From NCBI RefSeq assembly GCF_000142905.1, contig NW_013657678.1, positions 523,235-587,234 on the forward strand: a DNA stretch of 64,000 bases. The letters run 5' to 3'. The stretch comes from Thecamonas trahens ATCC 50062. Its lineage: Eukaryota; Apusozoa; Apusomonadida; Apusomonadidae. Position numbers and translations under genes: made by a program. This document shows positions 42,308-52,727 of this stretch, one piece after another. Below the pieces are notes generated by a model. The model was not told where the DNA came from, ran no database searches, and saw only the letters and a program-made list of their open reading frames with translations. The first letter of the stretch is position 1; the number at the start of each line of letters is the position of its first letter.

Positions 42308-44040
42308 ATCGGGAGCGGGAGCGCGAGGAGTGGGGACGCGACACGGCAGGCTCGACGCGCTGCCTCGGCATGGCGGGAATGGCTAGCATCGTAGCGCCAG
42401 CTCGTCTCGCTGCCGGCGTCGAGGACTTTGACTGGATGCTTGGCCTGGATGTCGTCGCGAAGCGCGTCGCAGAGTGCCCAGCCGGCACCGATGGAGGCCG
42501 GTGGCGCCATACCAAGGAGTGAGGCAGCTGTTGCACCGACGGCGCCTGTCACGCTGTCTGCGCTCTTGGCGACGAGTGCCGACCGGAGCTCACGCCTCAC
42601 AGCCATAGCGTGAACAAGCTCAGCGCGCACGCAGTCATCCAGTGCACCCTGCACCGTTGCCTGCCATCTGAACCCGAGTGCATCGAGAGCGGAAACGAGC
42701 GCGATGCCTTCAGCCGAAGGCCCAGTGGGATCAATGCTAGCTACCCGGTTGCGGGCATCATCCACCAGCGTCCGGGCGTCGAGGCTCGGGGCGGCAAGAT
42801 GGGCCCAGGCGGTGCGGAGCTCGTCGAGGGCGGCGTCGACATGGGTGACGTCAACGGCGTGCGAGGCAGCAGCCGACGGCGCAAGGGTAGCAAGTAGCTG
42901 GGCCTCGATGGCGCGAGCTTCGGCGAAAACCGCGGCGACGTCGGCGGTCATCGCGCACGGAGCGGACCGCGGGTGGAGGGCGGCGAAGAGGCGAAAGTGG
43001 TCACCCGAGCCGGCGCCGTTTTCAAGCACGTCGCTCACAGTGATAAAGTTCTTGAGACTCTTGGACATTTTGGCGCCGTCGATGTGGAGGTGGGAGATGT
43101 GGGCAAAGAGGCGGGCCCAGGATGTGGGCTTGTCGCGCGGCGCGTCGAGCCACGCCAGGCACTGGGCGATCTCGTTGGTGTGGTGCGGAAACTTGAGGTC
43201 AATGCCACCGGCGTGGACGTCGAGCGTGGCCCCAAACTGGGCGGTCGCCATCGCTGAGCACTCTATGTGCCATCCTGGGCGGCCAGGCCCCCACGGGGCG
43301 GGCCATGCTACGGCTGCTGGCGATGCATCGCCCTTCCACAGCGCAAAGTCCGCCGGCGCGCGCTTACCCGGGGCTTGGGCCGAATCGCTGTCGCCGTCGT
43401 CATCGCCGCCACCGCCAATGCCATGCCTACAGCCACTCAAACCAGCCGAGGCCTTGAACATGGCGGCTGGATACGCGTCCCCGTACGTCTCTGTGTCAAA
43501 GTATACCGAGCCCGAGGAGTGGTCGACGTAGGCGGCGCCACGGGCGACAAGATCGGCGATAAAGGCGACAATGGTGGGCATGGCGTCGGTGACGCGGGGT
43601 GCAGCGTGCGGAGGCGCAACACCAAGGCCTGCCATGTCGCGATTGAAGCTTGCCTCCATGTCGGCCGCGAGCTCGGCGTGGCCGATGTCCAGCTCTGCTG
43701 CGCGGGCGATAATCTTGTCGTCGATGTCTGTGACGTTGCGGACCGATGTAATTCGGACGCCAAAGAGGCTTCCCAGCATCCGCTGCATGAGATCAACATG
43801 TACATACGTCCATCCGTGGCCGAGATGCGCCGGGGCGTAGACCGTCGGCCCGCATGTGTACCAGCTCAGCTCAGCGCCCGGCTCGCAGACTGGCACCACG
43901 GTCTCACTATACGACGAGAGCATGTGTGGAGAAGGATGACTCCTTGACGCCGCCGTCATCGACGCCCTTGTCCGCGCCACGCAGTGGTACCGGCGGATGC
44001 ATTGTTGCGTTGCTGTGAGCAGACTGCCCCGGAGCGCCAT
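42277..44040 (-). CDS. CARS2: Cysteinyl-tRNA synthetase, probably mitochondrial or dual-targeted
   Basis: ATG 44040; 587 residues. Class Ia synthetase signatures are present: YTCGPTVY, the HIGH-type HLGHG, VRNVTDIDDKII, WHIECSAM and GGIDLKFPHHTNEIAQ zinc-site region, and KMSKSLKNF. It attaches cysteine to tRNA-Cys. The N-terminus (MALRGSLLTATQQCIRRYHCVARTRASM) is Arg/Ser/Thr-rich with no acidic residue, so it looks like a mitochondrial presequence. A second Met (residue 28) could give a cytosolic form. The compact size, without the long eukaryotic cytosolic insertions, fits the CARS2/bacterial type. The stop at 42277 lies inside the 3' coding end of CDC123. An alternative GTG-initiated extension to 44121 is unlikely. 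Confidence 0.92.
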   Translation of the reverse strand: MALRGSLLTATQQCIRRYHCVARTRASMTAASRSHPSPHMLSSYSETVVPVCEPGAELSWYTCGPTVYAPAHLGHGWTYVHVDLMQRMLGSLFGVRITSVRNVTDIDDKIIARAAELDIGHAELAADMEASFNRDMAGLGVAPPHAAPRVTDAMPTIVAFIADLVARGAAYVDHSSGSVYFDTETYGDAYPAAMFKASAGLSGCRHGIGGGGDDDGDSDSAQAPGKRAPADFALWKGDASPAAVAWPAPWGPGRPGWHIECSAMATAQFGATLDVHAGGIDLKFPHHTNEIAQCLAWLDAPRDKPTSWARLFAHISHLHIDGAKMSKSLKNFITVSDVLENGAGSGDHFRLFAALHPRSAPCAMTADVAAVFAEARAIEAQLLATLAPSAAASHAVDVTHVDAALDELRTAWAHLAAPSLDARTLVDDARNRVASIDPTGPSAEGIALVSALDALGFRWQATVQGALDDCVRAELVHAMAVRRELRSALVAKSADSVTGAVGATAASLLGMAPPASIGAGWALCDALRDDIQAKHPVKVLDAGSETSWRYDASHSRHAEAARRACRVASPLLALPLPIQSSTHQPPA

Positions 44041-44417
44041 GCCGCGTCTGGTCGAGTGGGTTGAGCGGAGTGGCTTTGAGTTGCGTCGAGGCTGGTCGGC
44101 TGGCCGGCGAGGGACAGACACTCGCGACGGGACGACTTGCGGCGGGCGGTCGCAATTGCAAACAACTCATCAGCATGGTACCCCAATACGTAACAGGTAC
44201 CCCCTCTGGCTGGCGTCCTGGATGTAGTGACTCACAGTCGAAAGGTGAATGGCTCTCCACCTTGATTATCGATGCTCTCATGACCGCTGCGTAGCTGTGC
44301 CAGGACCGAGCTTTCCGACAGCGTTTCCGGTTCTGCTGCTGATACCACTGCGATGGCTCAACTCCATGTGCCCGAGTCTTGCTAGAGTCGATGACCACTG
44401 ATTGCTTTTCTTCTACG

Positions 44418-44441
44418 CCCCCCCCCCCCCCCCCCCCCCCC
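44418..44441 (+). repeat. C24 homopolymer
   Basis: Uninterrupted C run in a divergent promoter region. Confidence 0.9.
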
Positions 44442-44500
44442 TCGTCCTTGGATCGGATGTACTGGATGGTGATTCGGCGGATGGCTGGGACAAATTTTGC

Positions 44501-44521
44501 GGCCAAAAAAAAAATATGCGC
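44501..44521 (+). promoter_or_regulatory. Candidate recurrent promoter motif, copy 2
   Basis: GGCC, A10, TATGCGC about 198 bases upstream of the LRR gene ATG on the same strand. It resembles the motif at 40538-40555. Confidence 0.3.
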
Positions 44522-44718
44522 GGGTTTTGATACGCGTGCGAATCTGCTCAAACGCCTTCCCTGCCGTACGACTTGGCAGGGAGGGGAGGGGGGGCATGTT
44601 GTTCCAAAGGACGCACCCTTTTCTCGGGCCAACACAGTGCGGGAGCTTGGCACACGTTGCACAAGCACTACTTGACGTTGTGGGTCAACACGTGGCCTCT
44701 TCCCCACATACTGGCGTC

Positions 44719-47700
44719 ATGCCGTTCCCTTGGGAGGTCGCGGTATTGGCAATGGTTGCAACGACGCTGTTGACCGGTGCGCTCGTTCGAGGTGACTTGG
44801 CCTCTGAAGCTGCGCAGCTGGACGTGATGTTTGAAGCACTCGGCGGCTCGACATGGAAGGTCAAGACAGGATGGGAGGCGCGTGCCGGAGGAGCCAGTGC
44901 GAGTACTGAGAGCGTGTGCGACTACTATGGCATTGTCTGCTCCAACAACACCGCGGACGGTCAACTGCACGTCACCGCCGTGTACCTTGCCGGAAACGCT
45001 CTCGATGGCGAGCTGCCGGAGCTAGCATGGGACTTTCCTGAGATGCGCGAGTTTGATCTCACCGCAAACCGGATTTCAGGCACACTGCCGCCAGCCTGGG
45101 GCCGTTGGAGCAAGCTGGAGAAGCTTTTTCTCGGCAGCAACACGCCCCCAGACGAGGCGGCGATGCTCGCCAACGGCGCATCGTACACCTACCTGCGTTG
45201 GTACGGACTCACGCTCTCGTCGGGAATACATGGCCCACTTCCGCCCGAGTGGGGCGCGCTGACCCGGCTCCGGATGCTTGCGCTCAACACTGGTGCGCGA
45301 TCGACGACCGACGGCTTTGCCGGGCACGACATCCCGCCCGAGTGGGCTGGCATGGCTTCGCTCCACTTTCTCAACTTTGCCGACTCGGGGCTGGGGACGG
45401 GTGGGCCGCTGCCGTCGGCGACGCTGGCGGCCATGCCGGCGTTGCGGATCTTCTCGTGTCGGCGGTGCGGGTACACGTCGATTCCCGGCGAGCTAACCTC
45501 CTCGCGGTCGCTCATCCTCGTCCACTTTGGCCACATGCCGCTCAACGGACCGTTCCCCACCATTTGTGGAACTGGCCGCAGCTGCAGGGCATCGGGATCG
45601 GCGACACGGGAACATACGGCGAGCTGCCGACCGACTGGTCCGGCATGCAGAGCCTTGATCTGCTCAACTTGCCGAACAACCCGGGGCTGACTGGCACGTT
45701 CGAGCACATTGCGGCGCTGCCCAAGCTCCAGGTCCTCCACACCTACGGCTCGGGCATCCGCGGCGACTTGCCGGTCTTTGCCTCGACGGAGCTCGAGCTA
45801 CTTGCCATCTCCAACCAGGAGCTGACGGGGACTATTCCGCCTCAGTGGGGCTTGCTTTCCAAGATGACTCAGCTGTGGATGGCCGGTAACATGGTGAGCG
45901 GGCCGATTCCCGCCACGCTCGCCAATTGGACGGCTCTCACACTCTGGGATACCCGTGACAATGTGCTCTCGGGCACGCTGCCGCCCGAGCTCGGCGCTGG
46001 GTGGAGCAAGCTTGTCCGCTTCAAGGTCGACAACAACAGGCTGAGCGGCGAGCTGCCGCGTGGCTTCAACTCGCTCGTCCAGCTCGATGTCAGCGGTAAC
46101 ATGTTCACCGGTTCGCTGGACATCATGTGCGACTCGCCTGCACTCGACTCTGTTGATGCTGCCAACAACGCACTTTACGCGTTTCCCGACTCTTGCGCAC
46201 TGACAAGCACCTCCCTTGATCTCTCTAGCAACAACTTTGCCGGCCAGCTCCCGGCCGGCATCGGCAACGTTGCCGGACTCAAGCATCTCTCTCTGGCGTC
46301 GAACTCGCTGTCGATCGGACCGGTTCCACTGTCGTGGGCCAACCTCGAGCCGTCGCTCATTTCTCTGGACCTCTCGCACAATGCCATTGCCGCGGACGTT
46401 ACCAGCTTTCTGGTCCCGTTCCGCACCTTTTCTGCACTCCAGCGAATCGATATCTCGCACAACAAGTTGTTTGGCGAGATGCTGTCGAGCTTGTTTCTGG
46501 AAGTCTTTCCGGTTCCGCGCAACTTTCTCCAGCCGCTTGTCTCGCTCTATATCAACAACAACCAGATCTCCGGCAACGTGCCCGAGTGGGTCGATCTCCT
46601 CCCATCCATCCTCGAGTTTGACGGTTCGGCCAACAACTTTACCGGCTCGGTCGATCGGCTCACCGGGTACGTCCAGTCGGTGGTCCTTTCGGACACGCCA
46701 GGGCTGGGCGAGGCCGACGGCGCATCGCTCCCGCCAAATCTAGTGCCTGTGGAGCCGTTCTCGCAGCACCGCATCGACAAACCGTACTCGTGCCCCGCAT
46801 TTGTGGATGTGCGGATGCTGCGGTCGAGCGTGGTGCTTGATCCGGCGTACTACGGCTACCACCTTTGCCGTTGCTTTTCTGGCTTTCACGGCTCGGCCGG
46901 CAAGTGCCACTCATGCGAGCCGTACGGGAGCGCGGTCCGGTGCGAGGGCGGAAGGGTCGAGCTTCCGGCGGCGCCGATTCAAGACGAGCGGATCGGACGG
47001 GGGTTAGGGACCGCGAGCCTTGCATCGATTGCTACTACCGACACCGCCGCTCCGACCGAGTCATCCAGCGACGCTGGGCCGTACTGGGGCGGCGCCGAGG
47101 TACACCCGGGCACCATCACCATTCAGCCCAACTACTACGTGGCAGGCAAGACCGCAAGTGGTATGTTCCTCCTCGACGAGTGCTACCCGATTGGAGTCCG
47201 TGAGACGAGCTGCAACCCGCAGGGGTTGGACGAGTACACCTGCCGGGAGGGGTACCGCGGGCGGGTGTGCTCGCGATGCGAGACAGGATACTATCTGCAG
47301 GGACGGCGGTGCGAGGTGTGCCCATCGGCGCTTCCTGTTGTGCTTGCTGTCGTGTACACAGTGACGTTTCTGGCGTGGTTTGGCGTGAACCAGACTCGCC
47401 GCAAGTCTGTTTTTACGCGCCGTTGGTCAAGTCGCTCTTCTTCTTTCTGCAGATGTCTGCGATCCTGTTCTCCGGCTCGTCGGTTGTAGTGTGGCCGCAG
47501 GCAGCCGAGTCATTTTTCACCACCATCTCGATGTGGACATCGATTTCTGTTCCACCACTGACCTGCCTCTCGTCGGCCGGCGACACGTGGGTGTTCTCGT
47601 TCTACTTTACTGCAGCGGCGGTGCCTGGACTGTTTATGGTGCCGGCGTTGGGCTACGTTGCATTTGTGGTTTTGTCTCGGTGCTGCAGCGCGCTGGGCAG

Positions 47701-48829
47701 GCGGAGCGAGCGGTTCTGGCGGCACGGGGCGATCCGAACGGCGCTTGCGGTGCTCAATCTGGGCTACATGCCCATAACGATGAGCATGCTGATGGCGCTG
47801 CCGTGCCGAGGCTCGGCGGATGGCAAGCACTACCTCTGGGTTGCGCCGTGGATTGAGTGCACGCGGTCAAGCTCAGAGTGGCTGGCGATTGTGAGCATCG
47901 GGAGCGCGATGACGGTGGTGTACGGACTGGGTATCCCCTGTGGATTTGCGGCCCTGCTCCGGCAACGGCGGCAGTCGCTGAGCGCGATGGTACCGGGCAT
48001 GGTCGAGGCCGATGGTCACTGGCTGCAATTTATGTATGCGCCGTACCTCCAGCGAATGTACTGGTTCGAGCTCGCGGTGATGGCGCGGCGGTTGCTTGTG
48101 GCAGTGCTCGCGGTCCTACCTGCGACGAACCCATTTGTCCCTTTTGCGTTTTTCGTGGTCCTCACGGGCGCGCTCATTGTGCAGTTTACGGCCAAGCCAT
48201 ATGTTCACCAGGTGATCAACTGGCTGGAAATACTCACGCTTGTGCAGCTGATGCTCACCTTTGCAATCGGCCTTGTGTACTCGTCCGAGATGTACACGAC
48301 CGACCTCGGGTTTGCAGGTATGGCGCTCGAGGCTGTGGTCATTGTGAGCAACGTCGGAGTCATCGCGGCGTTTGCGGGCGTGCTGGTGTGGCGGATGTAC
48401 ACCGCGCGCAAGGCGTCTGCTGAGAGCAACGACGACACGGAGCGGAGGGCGCGGCTGAAACGGTTCGAGGCGGTGGTGGCGACGACGCGGCCACGCATCG
48501 CGCCGCTCATGGATCCGATGCTGGGCGGGAGCTGGCCGGCGACCCGGGCGGCCTCGTATCACGGACTGGCTTTGCCGCTCGTGGCGTCGCGGAGTGCGTC
48601 CAGCCGCGGGTATAGCAGCCAGAGCGAGTCGTCGAGCAGCGAGTCGTCAACGGTGGCCGGTTGGTCAACGTGTGACGACATCAAGCCGCTGCTCGAGGCG
48701 TCGGGCAACGAGTTGGCTGCCAGCTGGAACGAAGGCGAAGACGAGGACAGGCAGCTCGCGTCGCGGTCGAGCGTTCTGAGCTCGATCTCGAGTCTTACGC
48801 CGATGACGGATGCGGGGCAGGGGACGTAG
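44719..48829 (+). CDS. Leucine-rich-repeat multi-pass membrane protein (two frame breaks)
   Basis: ATG 44719 with a signal peptide (MPFPWEVAVLAMVATTLLTGALV). An N-cap (W..V-C-D-Y-Y-G-I-V-C) is followed by roughly 15 plant-type LRRs of the L-x-G-x-(L/I)-P kind (for example ELTGTIPPQWGLL, DLSSNNFAGQLPAGIG). A Cys-rich segment (C-R-C-F-S-G-F-H-G, C-R-E-G-Y-R-G-R-V-C-S-R-C) precedes a membrane domain of about seven helices (47310-48400) and a Ser-rich cytoplasmic tail. Frame breaks lie at C4 45555-45558 and T5 47410-47414; one extra base at each restores G-P-F-P-H-H-L-W-N-W and R-K-S-V-F-Y-A-P-L-V-K. About 1,370 residues. Likely a surface receptor. The membrane domain family is not identified; there is no kinase domain. 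It ends 35 bases inside the convergent sirtuin gene. Confidence 0.8.
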
Positions 48830-50018
48830 TCTGGGACACACTGGCCGAGCCGGACGCGTTGGACGTGGCGGCTGGGGCAGCATCTGAGACAACGTCAACA
48901 GGAGCGGCGGTGGTGGCGGCGACAGCACGGGCAATGGCGTCTGCAGCGGCGCGAGCCTTTTCGTCAGCAGCGGCCTTGTCGAGGACCGAGCCGCTGCCGG
49001 CAAGGGATGCGAGGTCTGCAGACCAGTCGGGGCCGAGAGCGTGGCAGAGGCGGACGACCTGATCGTCGAGATTGCCTAGCGCCAGAACATCGCGGTAGTT
49101 GTTAGGGTCATCGGCAGGGGTAAAGTCACCGACGCGCTCGCGGTTGATGAGGAGGCGCGGGATGGTGGGTGAGACGCGCGACGGAAGCGAAGCAACAGGC
49201 TGAACTGTGAGAGAGGTACCCATGACGATGATGGCGTCGGCGATGGCGACGTCCTCGCGCGAGTGCTCGAAGAACGTCTCGGGAAGTGACTCGCCAAAGA
49301 AGACGATGGCCGGCTTGATGAGGCCGGCGCAGTCTGCGATGGCACAGCGGGGGATGTCTGCGCTGCGGATGGCGGTCTTGACGACGTCGATCTCGTAGGA
49401 GGCGCCGCAGTCGATGCAGTGGGCGTCGACAAACGAGCCATGGACCGGAATGACGACCTCGTCCGGCAGACCAGTGTCGGCCTCGAGGCCGTCGATGTTC
49501 TGAGTGTAGACCCGGAGAAGGAGGCCACGGTCGTGGAGGAGACGCAGGAACCAGTGAGCGAGGGTGGGACTCACCGTGTCCGTTTCTGAGAACATAGCAG
49601 AGGCAAGCGCGTAGAATGGACGCGGGTTCGATCGAAAGAAGTCGAGCTCAAAGACAGCCTCGGGAAAGGGGAGATCGTACTGGGCGAGCGCGGCGTAGAG
49701 GCCAGCGTCCGAGCGGAAATCCGGCACGCCTGCCGCCACCGAGAGGCCAGCGCCAGCAAGCACAATGACGTTCCGCAGCTCGCCGGAGAGGATCTTGCCC
49801 ACAAAGGCATCTAGACTTGGCGGCTGACCACCGAACACGCTTGTGCGCTCTTCATCGGTGAGCAGAGGCGGAGAAGGCGAGCGAGCCGAGAGCGAGAGAG
49901 CGCCAAGTAGCTCTGCCAGCGAGGGGAGGTCATCACCACCGAGCGCATTGGGGTCGAGTCCCATGGCGGCGAGGATGGCGGAGACGCCCGAAGGGAGGTT
50001 GGGAGGTGGGGAGGACAT
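48795..50018 (-). CDS. SIRT2-like NAD-dependent protein deacetylase
   Basis: ATG 50018; 407 residues. Sirtuin motifs in order: VLAGAGLSVAAGVPDFRSDAGLY (NAD-binding), TQNIDGLE, catalytic His in PVHGSF, zinc Cys pairs (C-I-D-C and C-A-I-A-D-C), KPAIVFFGE, MGTSLTVQP and LLINRE. These match class I sirtuins (SIRT1/2/3, yeast Hst2). It removes acyl groups from lysines using NAD. The N-terminus is short and Pro/Ser-rich without a clear targeting signal, so cytosol or nucleus is likely. The tail is Ala-rich and probably disordered. An upstream in-frame Met at 50102 is possible, but its Pro/His-rich extension looks untranslated. Confidence 0.93.
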   Translation of the reverse strand: MSSPPPNLPSGVSAILAAMGLDPNALGGDDLPSLAELLGALSLSARSPSPPLLTDEERTSVFGGQPPSLDAFVGKILSGELRNVIVLAGAGLSVAAGVPDFRSDAGLYAALAQYDLPFPEAVFELDFFRSNPRPFYALASAMFSETDTVSPTLAHWFLRLLHDRGLLLRVYTQNIDGLEADTGLPDEVVIPVHGSFVDAHCIDCGASYEIDVVKTAIRSADIPRCAIADCAGLIKPAIVFFGESLPETFFEHSREDVAIADAIIVMGTSLTVQPVASLPSRVSPTIPRLLINRERVGDFTPADDPNNYRDVLALGNLDDQVVRLCHALGPDWSADLASLAGSGSVLDKAAADEKARAAADAIARAVAATTAAPVDVVSDAAPAATSNASGSASVSQTTSPAPHPSSA

Positions 50019-50483
50019 GGTTGAAGTTGGACGGGGTGGGTGGTGGTGAGGGGTGGGGGGAGGGCGGTCTGCCTTTTTGGGCACAGTGTGAGGTTGCGAC
50101 ATGTGACGCGGGAAGGAATGTGTATGTAGGGGGGGGAGGGGGGGGGGGGGGGGCGGGGGCGGATTGTAGGGTGGCGGTGGCGATGACAAAGGCGAAGGGA
50201 TGGAAGATCAGGTGCTATTGCTGGAAGGCTGCATGGACGGTGGCGCTGATCGGCTGCCGATGGCTGATGGCCGCGGGTCAACAACGATGGACCACGCTAT
50301 GGGTGTGGCGCAAGACTGTGACAAACTGCGAAAGTGAATGGCCTCTCGACGCGACATGCGCCAAAGGATGCGGTGAGTGTAAAACTCAAGGTACGATTCC
50401 CTGCCACACACCGGGACCACTACAGAACACCACCAAACTTAGTCCAACTACAGACACCCACTCGTACTACTGCTTCGCCGAGT
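50019..50483. other. Intergenic divergent region with G runs
   Basis: About 465 bases between the sirtuin and NYN genes. It contains G8-A-G16-C-G5 (50129-50159). No gene is supported. Confidence 0.6.
50129..50159 (+). repeat. Interrupted poly-G tract
   Basis: Eight G, one A, sixteen G, one C and five G in a divergent promoter region; could form G-quadruplex structure on this strand. Confidence 0.85.
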
Positions 50484-52552
50484 ATGAATACTACAGCGAT
50501 GGTAGATGGTGCGGTAGATGCGGCACAAGAGAGTGTTGGCGGTTTTGCGGATGTGGCCGATTTGTCAGTCGACACGTTGAGCAACGACTTTGTCTGGCCG
50601 AGGCCGAGACAGGGGACGAAGGAGAAGAAGGACAAGTACACGACTTGTACAGGGGAGATGTCGGAAGTGAGTGAGGAAGAGGCACACGCATTTGCTGTGC
50701 TTGAAGGAGGGTGGGGGAGGATGGAAGCGGCCGAGGCGGCCGAGACGTTCTCGTTCTGGGCGAGGACCAACTTGAGGTTCCCTCCCTGGCTCGCTCCCTT
50801 CTTCTCCCGTGCCATCTGCGGAAGGTTCAACCATCCTGCTGGCCGAGGCTGTTCCACCGGCCAATCGTGTCGCTTTGTACATCGCTGCTTTCTCTGCTCG
50901 GATGGATCACATGGTCTGTTCTTTGAGCCCATTGCTTGTGGTCCTCGTCGCGCTTCGTCGTCGTCGTCGGCGTCCACATCGACTCTGTCGCTCTTGACAG
51001 GGCCGTCGCCATCGCTTGGCTTCCCGCCGTCATCATCATCGTCGGCGACGCCGCTGGCGGTGCCGGGAACAAACGAAGGAGACAGCTCGTACTTGTGCAC
51101 GACTCATTCTGCGCTAGTGACGCTCGCCAACCGGCGGGGGACGACCATCGATGGCCTGGCGAGCGGGATTGCCGGATACGACATTGTTGCGCTGCACATG
51201 GCTGTGTTCCGCGGAGAGTGGGCCGACAGCGCAGCCGATGGAAGCAGCAGCACTGAGGCTGCGACAACCACTGTCGATAGCTGCACAGGAGCGGTAATCT
51301 CGGTGCCGGAGCAGTGGGCTCGCTTGTGGGCTGATGTGACGGCAGCCAATCCGAGGCAGGTTGTCCTTGTTGATGCCGACAACCAGAGCCATCTGCTCGA
51401 CGAGCTCCTTTGTGGAGAAAAGTACGCAGCAGCAGACACGGTACTTTTGTTGTTTGTGGTCATGTCCAAGTGGAAGACCTCGCCCAAGCGAGGGATGCTG
51501 GAAGAGGCGGCGGCTCACGGACAGGTTGCGGGGCAGCACGCCCGGCTTGTTCTCAGCCTCGGCGACAGCAAAGACGCCGCCGATATTATGCTGACCCACC
51601 ATGCGCTGGCGCTGTCACGGGAGCTGCCAAACGCCACATCTCTAGTGGTTGCCTCGCATGACGGCTTTGCCTCGGAGCTCGTCCGGATCCTGCGGGCCAG
51701 TGAACCAGGACGCTCGGTTGGCCAGCTGACAGCCTTTGATCCGGCATCAGTGGCAGAGCCGTCGGTTGTCGATGGCTCACAGAGCGCGGCACTGGCGACA
51801 GCCCGGGACCTGCTGCAAGTAGCAAGCGTGAGCGCACAGCCTGTAGGCGGCTCAGACGGCCCGCTAGCAGTATACGAGGCGAACCTCGGGCACGCGTTCA
51901 AGTCCCGCTTCCCCGAGGGCTACACCACTCACCGGCTCCGCAAGCTCCTGGAGATGGCGATCAAGCTGGGATGGATGGTGATGGACGGTACTTCAAAGGC
52001 GGCGCGGTACTTGATCACCGCCAGGGGGGAGAGAGCGATTGCACGCAGCGGCATCGACGAAGCCACCAACGCCAAGTCCGTCGCCGACCTTGTGCGCAAC
52101 TACGGCGGGCAGATCTCGTTCCTCAGCCTCCAGCAGCTGTTCCCAGACTCTAGCGAGGCCATGATCGAGCTTCGGGTCGCCGACGCGTTGAACGCCGGTA
52201 CTGTGCGCCGTGGGCCGTACAACACGCTGGTGGCGGAGGAGAGCAATGTCGAGCACTCTTCACCTGCTCGGCCGAAGGGGAAGGCCGTGACGAGAACGCC
52301 GATGCGGGCGGGCCTCCGCCGGTTAAGAGAGCATCCAAGTCGCCTCTGGATGTGGTGGTCGACGCGCTGCGCACGCGTGGAGGGTCGATGGCCAAGTCGG
52401 CTGTGGGCAACGAGCTCAAGAAGAGGCTCGGCGCCGATGTATACTCCAAGGCAGTGCTGGCAAGTGTGCTGGATGTCGGCGAGCGGCAGGGAGTACTGTG
52501 CAAGCGGATGAAGGGCAACCACATGTGGATTGATCTAATCCCGCAGTTCTGA
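50484..52552 (+). CDS. CCCH zinc finger-NYN nuclease-LOTUS/OST-HTH-like protein (one frame break)
   Basis: ATG 50484 (MNTTAMVDG). A Cys/His cluster C-x10-C-x5-C-x3-H (near 50815-50885) followed by C-x2-C looks like a CCCH-type finger. The middle is a NYN/PIN-like RNase domain: VVLVDADN, GDSKDAADIML and VVASHDGFASELV supply the acidic site residues in the family order. Three winged-helix-like repeats follow (YTTHRLRKLLEMAIKLGW; ISFLSLQQLFPD; SAVGNELKKRLG...GVLCKRMKGNHMWI), resembling OST-HTH/LOTUS or related helix-turn-helix RNA-binding modules. The frame breaks at about 52268-52280; one added base gives R-P-E-G-E-G-R-D-E-N-A-D and reaches the stop at 52550-52552. About 690 residues. The MARF1/limkain-like organisation suggests an RNA endonuclease or decay factor. 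Confidence 0.75.
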
Positions 52553-52727
52553 ATACATGCTGGACGACCGGGGGAGTAGCTCCACACCACGTCGGCGGCG
52601 GACAGGCTAGCGGACTAGCGCTGGTGCATGCGATCGAGTTATCTTTAGAGAAAAAAGGGGTGATAATCGAGCAATGTGACTCATGAGAAGCCCATGGGGG
52701 ATCCTCCTTGAGCACAATAGTAAGCGC

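Larger units (their letters stand above)
44041..44718. other. Intergenic divergent region
   Basis: About 678 bases between CysRS and the LRR gene. It includes a 24-base C run (44418-44441) and copy 2 of the A-rich/TATGCGC motif (44501-44521). No gene is supported. Confidence 0.6.

Noticed and set aside
44041-44121. N-terminal extension of CysRS to a GTG at 44121
   Set aside because: ATG 44040 begins a good presequence; the extension is Arg/Ser-rich untranslated-looking sequence.
1-52552. Programmed ribosomal frameshifting as the explanation for the many same-phase breaks
   Set aside because: There is no shared slippery site or downstream structure, the sites sit in unrelated housekeeping-type genes, and the pattern matches homopolymer under-calls.
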